Positions 7,895 to 11,403 of a DNA stretch of 11,403 nucleotides are shown piece by piece; position 1 is the stretch's first letter, and every line of letters starts with the position of its first letter. This DNA is from Ruminococcaceae bacterium UBA7217. Its GTDB lineage: Bacteria; Bacillota; Clostridia; Oscillospirales; Acutalibacteraceae. Both the position numbers and the translations under genes were made by a program. The notes under the pieces were generated by a model. The model saw only the letters and a program-made list of their open reading frames with translations. It had not been told where the DNA came from and did not search any database. Where the stretch lies: assembly GCA_002490425.1 (NCBI GenBank), contig DKTZ01000053.1, positions 1 to 11,403 of the forward strand, read 5' to 3'.

Positions 7895-8515
7895 ATGGCG
7901 CAAATAGCCGCAACAAAAGCTAATCTTGCCGCCGCCAAAAAATCATTGGATTTGGCGCTTTTAGGCTTTGAGCTTATGGACAGAAAGAAAAATATTCTTG
8001 TCCGTGAAATGATGAGCCTTGTAGACGATGCGGCAAATATCCGCAAAGAGGCTAACGAATGCTTTGAAAAAGCATATTATTTTCTGCGCCTTGCAAACAC
8101 TACCCTCGGTTTTTGCGAAAGCTTTGCGCACACCGTGCCCATTGACACCTCGCTTTCAATGGATTTCAAATCCGTAATGGGCGTTGAAATTCCTGTTATA
8201 AAATCCGAAAAACAGCCTTTAATGCCTTATTTCGGACTTATGGCCTCAAATGATTATCTTGACAAGGCTTACGTTTATTTTAATGAGGCAAAAATGAAAA
8301 CCGTCCGCCTTGCGGAAATTGAATGTGACGTCTACCGCCTTGCAGACGCCGTTAAAACGACTCGCAAGCGCGCAAATGCGCTCAGTAACATTATGATTCC
8401 GAAATTCAATGCGGACATCAAGGCGATAAGCGAAGCGCTTGACGAAAAAGAACGTGAAGACTTCACAAGATTAAAGGTTATAAAATCAAGAAAAGAAGCA
8501 GAAAAGAATAAATAA
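7895..8515 (+). CDS. ntpD: V-type ATPase central-shaft subunit D
   Basis: Subunit D (206 aa) is the rotor shaft that penetrates the A3B3 head, equivalent to gamma of F1. It begins with ATKANLAAAKKSLDLALLGFELM, matching the family pattern in which a T-K..L..LK..L..A..G..LL segment opens the long helix. A second long helix occupies roughly residues 125-200 and pairs with the first as a left-handed coiled coil. Between them lies the conserved SVMGVEIP (93-100). GGGAGGTG (7882-7889) gives a strong ribosome site before the ATG. Two stop codons stand in tandem (8513-8518) and the operon terminator follows 14 nt later, so D is the last gene. Confidence 0.95.
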   Translation: MAQIAATKANLAAAKKSLDLALLGFELMDRKKNILVREMMSLVDDAANIRKEANECFEKAYYFLRLANTTLGFCESFAHTVPIDTSLSMDFKSVMGVEIPVIKSEKQPLMPYFGLMASNDYLDKAYVYFNEAKMKTVRLAEIECDVYRLADAVKTTRKRANALSNIMIPKFNADIKAISEALDEKEREDFTRLKVIKSRKEAEKNK

Positions 8516-8531
8516 TAACAAAACAGCAAGC

Positions 8532-8559
8532 AAAAAAGAGCCCAATTGGCTCTTTTTTT
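8532..8559 (+). terminator. Intrinsic terminator of the V-type ATPase operon
   Basis: The GC core GAGCC (8538-8542) pairs with GGCTC (8548-8552) around a 5-nt loop CAATT. The stem is extended by a run of six A (8532-8537) against seven T (8553-8559). The A-tract and T-tract make it a potential terminator in both directions, so it may also stop read-through from the convergent genes. It lies 17 nt after the subunit D stop codon. Confidence 0.93.
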
Positions 8560-8588
8560 GTTATGTTTACAATGTTGTACGGAATACG

Positions 8589-8668
8589 GTCATCCTGAAC
8601 ACAGTGAAGGATCTCGTTGAAATGATATGTTACCGTTGGTAAAGATTCTTCGCTTTGCTCAGAATGAC
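8589..8668. repeat. Imperfect inverted repeat, dispersed intergenic element
   Basis: Two 26-nt arms (8589-8614 and 8643-8668) are reverse complements at 21 of 26 positions. The left arm begins GTCATCCTGAAC and the right arm ends GCTCAGAATGAC. The inner 28 nt holds a second perfect small hairpin, TTACC-GTT-GGTAA (8630-8642), directly against the right arm. Sequences of this GTCATYCTGARC...GAATCT pattern are, from memory, scattered in many bacterial genomes; that is recollection and was not searched. I see no target duplication at the edges. It does not code for protein. Confidence 0.75.
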
Positions 8669-8671
8669 ATT

Positions 8672-8699
8672 AAAAAACGGCGGGCGTGGAAACCCGCCG
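8672..8699 (-). terminator. Probable intrinsic terminator of the minus-strand (fic) genes
   Basis: Read on the minus strand, CGGCGGG (8699-8693) pairs with CCCGCCG (8684-8678) as a perfect 7-bp GC stem around an 8-nt loop and is followed at once by six T (8677-8672). This is a textbook Rho-independent terminator for transcription coming from the fic gene, 174 nt after its stop codon. The same GC-rich hairpin on the plus strand lacks a T-tract, so it should act in one direction only. The motif looks like another dispersed repeat, here serving as a terminator. Confidence 0.75.
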
Positions 8700-8873
8700 C
8701 TACAGGTTATGTGAGTTATACAGGACTATGAGAGCATCAGCCCCCTACATTTTTCGCTCACTACGCATTTAATTATTTAATATACTGCCGAAATCCTTTA
8801 TATATGCAACGGAATGCGTTCAAGAAAACGTCTTTCCACCTTCGCCTCATTCACATCGTATCTGTCATTTCAA
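8700..8873. other. Non-coding stretch downstream of fic
   Basis: I find no supported gene here. On the minus strand this would be the 3' untranslated part of the fic transcript. A short stop-bounded stretch reading RYDVNEAKVERRFLERIPLHI in a different frame from fic (about 8798-8863) has no start codon or ribosome site. It could be a decayed gene end or chance. Confidence 0.4.
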
Positions 8874-9584
8874 TCATTCGGTATATTCGTGTTTCGCCGG
8901 AATATAATCCTTTGATTTATACTTTTCATATCGTTCTTTTTTATTTTCTTCGGCAATAGTTACATCATCATAATCAATAGGCTCGGTGCAGATTGCATCA
9001 AGCAAAATCTTTTCCAAATGCTCATATTCCGCATTTTCGCCAAGACTTGCAAGTACAAATGAATCACGAACGTATCCGGCACTTTCCGCCATAAGAAATT
9101 GGTCAAAATAATAGCCGTAATGCTCAATGAAAAATGTCATCATCATTACTGTGGTTCTTGTGTTACCCTCACGGAATGGGTGCACCTGCCATAATGCAGG
9201 GAATAATCTTGCAATCTGCTTTGCAAAATCTTCTCGGCTTAATTTATCCCACTTAACCTTGCCGATATTCTTCCAAGCATTGTCTAAATCCGTTTCAATA
9301 TTTATGCAGTCTGAATACCAAACACTCTGACCTGCCAACAGCTGTTCACGTTTTTTAATATTTATTTTTCTGTACTGTCCTGCCCACTCATAAACATCAC
9401 CGAAAAGAGCCTTGTGAATAAAACAAAAGCCACCAGATGAAAAATCGTCAAAACCATTTTCATACAGCAGCATCATATTAGCACGGGACAATTCAGCTTC
9501 AGCCAAATCTAACTCTTTTTCATTTGTGATACCAAGTAAATTTTTCAGGACTGTACTGTTCTCAATCAAGTACAAATCATTCAT
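8874..9584 (-). CDS. fic: Fic-domain toxin (probable AMP-transferase)
   Basis: This 236-aa protein has the complete Fic core. Residues 56-78 hold the IHKALFGDVYEWAGQYRKI segment typical of the family. A flap region that positions target peptides lies near 79-96. The catalytic motif HPFREGNTRT is at 135-144, with the base H135, the metal-binding E139 and phosphate-binding residues G140, N141 and R143. Such enzymes transfer AMP from ATP to hydroxyl side chains; class I toxins act on DNA gyrase and topoisomerase IV. There is no (S/T)xxxE(G/N) inhibitory helix in the N-terminus or C-terminus, which fits class I, where inhibition comes from a separate antitoxin. The ATG overlaps the antitoxin stop by 4 bp (ATGA), implying coupled translation. 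The charged tail after about 205 is outside the core. The target is unknown. Confidence 0.9.
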   Translation of the reverse strand: MNDLYLIENSTVLKNLLGITNEKELDLAEAELSRANMMLLYENGFDDFSSGGFCFIHKALFGDVYEWAGQYRKINIKKREQLLAGQSVWYSDCINIETDLDNAWKNIGKVKWDKLSREDFAKQIARLFPALWQVHPFREGNTRTTVMMMTFFIEHYGYYFDQFLMAESAGYVRDSFVLASLGENAEYEHLEKILLDAICTEPIDYDDVTIAEENKKERYEKYKSKDYIPAKHEYTE

Positions 9585-9766
9585 TGTGATACCTTTTTAT
9601 GCTTTTGTATTAACATTGTCTTCATTTGCGTGCCTGTGATTTCGCCTTTTGCCCATTTGCTTGAAAGCTCTTTAGCAAATTCCGTTACAGGAACACCCTC
9701 TATTTTGTTTAACGTATCTGCTACCCTTACAGCAGTTCGTCTTTTCATTTCAACCTGCGGTGACAA
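9581..9766 (-). CDS. VbhA-like antitoxin of the Fic toxin
   Basis: This 61-aa helical protein lies directly upstream of fic and overlaps it by 4 bp, as VbhA does with VbhT. VbhA-type antitoxins are three-helix proteins whose (S/T)xxxE(G/N) helix pushes a glutamate into the Fic ATP site. Here KIEGVPV gives the E23-G24 pair, but the position expected for Ser/Thr is Leu19, with Thr18 one residue earlier, so the motif is shifted or degenerate. The following helices (about 28-40 and 44-56, with GEITGTQM between) match the VbhA outline. The TTG start (9764-9766) is chosen because AAGGAG (9775-9780) lies 8 nt before it; the first ATG (codon 7) would be 26 nt away. Identification rests mostly on context and fold pattern. 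Confidence 0.75.
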   Translation of the reverse strand: MSPQVEMKRRTAVRVADTLNKIEGVPVTEFAKELSSKWAKGEITGTQMKTMLIQKHKKVSQ

Positions 9767-9774
9767 TTAAACCA

Positions 9775-9780
9775 CTCCTT
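9775..9780 (-). promoter_or_regulatory. Ribosome binding site that sets the antitoxin TTG start
   Basis: AAGGAG on the minus strand lies 8 nt before the TTG codon at 9766-9764. The rare start codon after a strong site may tune the amount of antitoxin relative to toxin. Confidence 0.7.
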
Positions 9781-9783
9781 ATT

Positions 9784-9815
9784 TAATATAGTCTACCATA
9801 TCTTGTTCTATATTA
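9784..9815 (-). promoter_or_regulatory. Inverted repeat and weak promoter-like sequence before the antitoxin
   Basis: Perfect 8-bp arms TAATATAG and CTATATTA (9784-9791 and 9808-9815) are 16 bp apart, centre to centre about 24 bp, a layout that could bind a dimeric regulator. A poor promoter overlaps it on the minus strand: TTGTAA (9818-9813), 17 bp, TAGACT (9795-9790), with four of six matches in each box. Because the arms are AT-only apart from one base, chance is possible. Confidence 0.35.
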
Positions 9816-9827
9816 CAACAGAAAAAA

Positions 9828-10379
9828 TTATTCCGTCATTTCACTTTTCAGCAATGAATAAGACAAACAGTCCTCAATTCCAAAATCCGTTTTATCTCTC
9901 ATTCTCAGTGTTGCCTCACATTTAAAACCTAAACGTGATAAAACATTTTGAGAGCGATAATTACTTTTAGCAACAAAAGTTGTAATATTATTGTACCCAA
10001 TTTCATTAAAACCGTACTGCAAAACAATCTTTACAGTTTCAGTAGCATAGCCGTTCCCCCAAAACGCCGAGCCAAAACAATATGAAACAAAACCGACCTC
10101 TGCCGCTGTATTTTCATCATATAAATAAACAGTTCCTATCAGCGTATCATTCTCCTTTAAAAATACGCCCCAATAGCACTCGTTTTGATTATAATTTTCC
10201 TGCCATTTTGTTAAATATTCTTTGACCTCTTCCTCATTGACATAAAGATTCCACGACATATATCCCACCACTTTAGGGTCAGAATAAATATTATTAAACA
10301 GCTGCGAAGCGTCGCTTATTTCAAGTTTTCTCATATAACAACGCTGTGAGTACAGTTTTTTTGTGCCTGATTTATTCAT
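9828..10379 (-). CDS. GNAT-family N-acetyltransferase, RimJ/RimL-like
   Basis: This 183-aa protein has the Acetyltransf_3 (RimJ/RimL) pattern. It opens with a strand, CYMRKLEISDASQLF (about 14-28), as in proteins beginning 'L.LR.l...Da..l'. The acetyl-CoA pyrophosphate loop is FWGNGYATE (about 107-115), and a late SNYRSQNVLSRLGF segment (about 139-152) is typical of the last helix and strand of the fold. Members acetylate protein N-termini, antibiotics or small amines; the substrate cannot be told from sequence. AAGGGG (10388-10393) is 8 nt before the ATG. The gene begins 18 bp after the stop of the upstream hydrolase, so they are probably co-transcribed. No terminator is visible after it. 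The sequence looks more AT-rich than the ATPase operon, which hints at separate ancestry. Confidence 0.85.
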   Translation of the reverse strand: MNKSGTKKLYSQRCYMRKLEISDASQLFNNIYSDPKVVGYMSWNLYVNEEEVKEYLTKWQENYNQNECYWGVFLKENDTLIGTVYLYDENTAAEVGFVSYCFGSAFWGNGYATETVKIVLQYGFNEIGYNNITTFVAKSNYRSQNVLSRLGFKCEATLRMRDKTDFGIEDCLSYSLLKSEMTE

Positions 10380-10397
10380 ATTATCAGCCCCTTAAAA

Positions 10398-11321
10398 TCA
10401 AAACTCCAGCGTTGCAGTAATCATATAATGGTCGGAGACATTGCTTTTTGCATTGTCATAATGTATTACGGAATAATCCTTCGCCGAAAATTCACTGTTT
10501 ATGAAAATGAAATCAATGGGTCTGCCCTCGGTTTCTCTTGACCACGCATTATATGTCAGAAGATTGTCTTTGCCTAAAGTTTTGCCTATATTTATGTAAC
10601 CGTTCTGCTCAAGCGTCACACAGGCAGGGCTGTCTGAATACTGGTTGAAATCCCCCGTTACTACTATATGAATCCCCTCATATTTTTCACGGATTTTATC
10701 TGCATAATCCGCTATCAGTTCACCGCCCAAATTCTGCGCTTTGTCGCTTACATTGTCAAGATGCGTGTTAAAATGGGCAAGCTGTACCTTTGTTTCCTTA
10801 TTTTCAAGAATTACATACGAGCAAACCCTGTTGCACCCAGCGCCCTCAAAATGAGATTCTTTTTCAGGCGTTTCGGAAATCCAAAACGTGCCGCTGTCAA
10901 GCAGTGTAAATTTGTCTTTAAGATAAAAAATCCCGCTCATTTCGGACGTCTTTTCACTGCCGTCTCCGCCGCGTTTCACTCCGTAATAGCTGTAATGCGG
11001 CAAAAGCTCTTCCATTCTCTTTACCCAGTCGCTGTTCATTTCCTGAACGCCGAGCGTGTCGGGCATAATATCGTTTATCTGCTGTGCGAAAAGATGCGCT
11101 CTTCTGGCAGTGTGCGTACCCTCAAAAAGATTTCCCCAGGAAGCGGCAGTGTTAAAGCTCCCGACAAAAAACTCATCGGTATTTTTTATTCTGCTTTCAG
11201 CCGATTTAATTTCTACTTTTGGACTTAACGGATACACCGCAAAGAAAATTCCTGCCGCCGCGCCGAAAACGAGCACAAGCGAAATTAAAACAGCCAAAAT
11301 AATTTTTACCTTTTTATTCAT
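10398..11321 (-). CDS. Membrane-anchored endonuclease/exonuclease/phosphatase-family hydrolase
   Basis: This 307-aa protein has a Lys-rich start, one hydrophobic segment (about 6-30) and no cleavage motif, so it should be anchored in the membrane with the enzyme domain outside. The domain shows the metal-dependent EEP signature in order: FNT with N57, VQE with the metal ligand E94, FNTHLD with H187, the GDFN motif (223-226; D224, N226), PIDFIFI with D270, and the final SDH (296-298). Families with this fold include DNases, sphingomyelinases and inositol-phosphate phosphatases; the substrate is not clear here. An upstream in-frame ATG (11337) would add six residues, but GGGAG (11330-11334) lies 8 nt before the ATG at 11321, so that start is preferred. 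It heads the minus-strand cluster. Confidence 0.87.
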   Translation of the reverse strand: MNKKVKIILAVLISLVLVFGAAAGIFFAVYPLSPKVEIKSAESRIKNTDEFFVGSFNTAASWGNLFEGTHTARRAHLFAQQINDIMPDTLGVQEMNSDWVKRMEELLPHYSYYGVKRGGDGSEKTSEMSGIFYLKDKFTLLDSGTFWISETPEKESHFEGAGCNRVCSYVILENKETKVQLAHFNTHLDNVSDKAQNLGGELIADYADKIREKYEGIHIVVTGDFNQYSDSPACVTLEQNGYINIGKTLGKDNLLTYNAWSRETEGRPIDFIFINSEFSAKDYSVIHYDNAKSNVSDHYMITATLEF

Positions 11322-11350
11322 AAATATCTCTCCCAACATTTCTTTATTCT

Positions 11351-11379
11351 AATTTAACATAAATTCACTATTCGGTCAA
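11351..11379 (-). promoter_or_regulatory. Probable promoter of the EEP-hydrolase/GNAT genes
   Basis: On the minus strand TTGACC (11379-11374, five of six matches to consensus) is followed after 17 bp by TAAATT (11356-11351, four of six). It would start transcription about 20-25 nt before the hydrolase start codon. No competing promoter is visible in the few bases left before the window edge. Confidence 0.55.
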
Positions 11380-11403
11380 TGAAAAATTAAAACAGCATAA
11401 AAT

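Noticed and set aside
8589..8699. CRISPR array or tRNA-like structure in the repeat region
   Set aside because: There is one inverted pair and one hairpin, not regularly spaced direct repeats, and no acceptor stem, anticodon arm or T-loop pattern.
8798..8863. Short stretch reading RYDVNEAKVERRFLERIPLHI on the minus strand, downstream of fic
   Set aside because: It looks protein-like but has no start, is bounded by stops and is out of frame with fic; a frameshifted tail or decayed gene end cannot be shown without comparison.
10668..11228. 186-aa plus-strand open frame opposite the EEP hydrolase
   Set aside because: The opposite strand encodes all EEP motifs in order; this frame shows no recognisable domain or ribosome site.

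Overview
The window looks like chromosomal DNA from a low-to-moderate GC member of the Firmicutes, probably an anaerobic gut clostridium of the Oscillospirales/Ruminococcaceae type. This rests on the strong AAGGAG-type ribosome binding sites, the mix of ATG, GTG and TTG starts, a bacterial V-type ATPase operon, and the style of the intergenic repeats. The placement is inference, because no rRNA or other marker gene is present.

Positions 35-8559 (+ strand) hold one complete operon for a V/A-type rotary ATPase. A good sigma-A promoter (TTGAAA, 17 bp, TATAAT) is followed by a small coiled-coil subunit (G/H-like), then subunits C, I, K, F, E, A, B and D, and a strong intrinsic terminator. Genes overlap or are separated by at most 47 bp. 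The products make up the whole machine: catalytic A and nucleotide-binding B subunits, central stalk D and F with the C adaptor, peripheral stalk E plus the G/H-like protein, the membrane stator I, and the rotor ring K. K is the oddest member: a short two-helix c-subunit with what looks like a cleavable signal peptide, whose start lies inside the end of the I gene.

Positions 8560-8873 are non-coding. They hold a long imperfect inverted repeat of a type I recall from many bacterial genomes, then a GC-rich hairpin that reads as an intrinsic terminator for the opposite strand, then about 170 bp in which I see no gene.

Positions 8874-11379 (- strand, convergent with the ATPase operon) hold four genes. 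In transcription order they are a membrane-anchored endonuclease/exonuclease/phosphatase-fold protein, a RimJ/RimL-like GNAT acetyltransferase, a small VbhA-like antitoxin, and a Fic-domain AMP-transferase toxin that overlaps the antitoxin by 4 bp. The last two form a class I Fic toxin-antitoxin module. The first two are probably co-transcribed. Whether all four share one transcript is unclear, as a 61-bp gap containing an inverted repeat and a weak promoter-like sequence precedes the antitoxin.

I see no clearly new multi-gene system. The most useful leads are the signal-peptide rotor subunit and its ion-site residues, the shifted inhibitory motif of the antitoxin, and the repeat/terminator cluster between the two transcription units.
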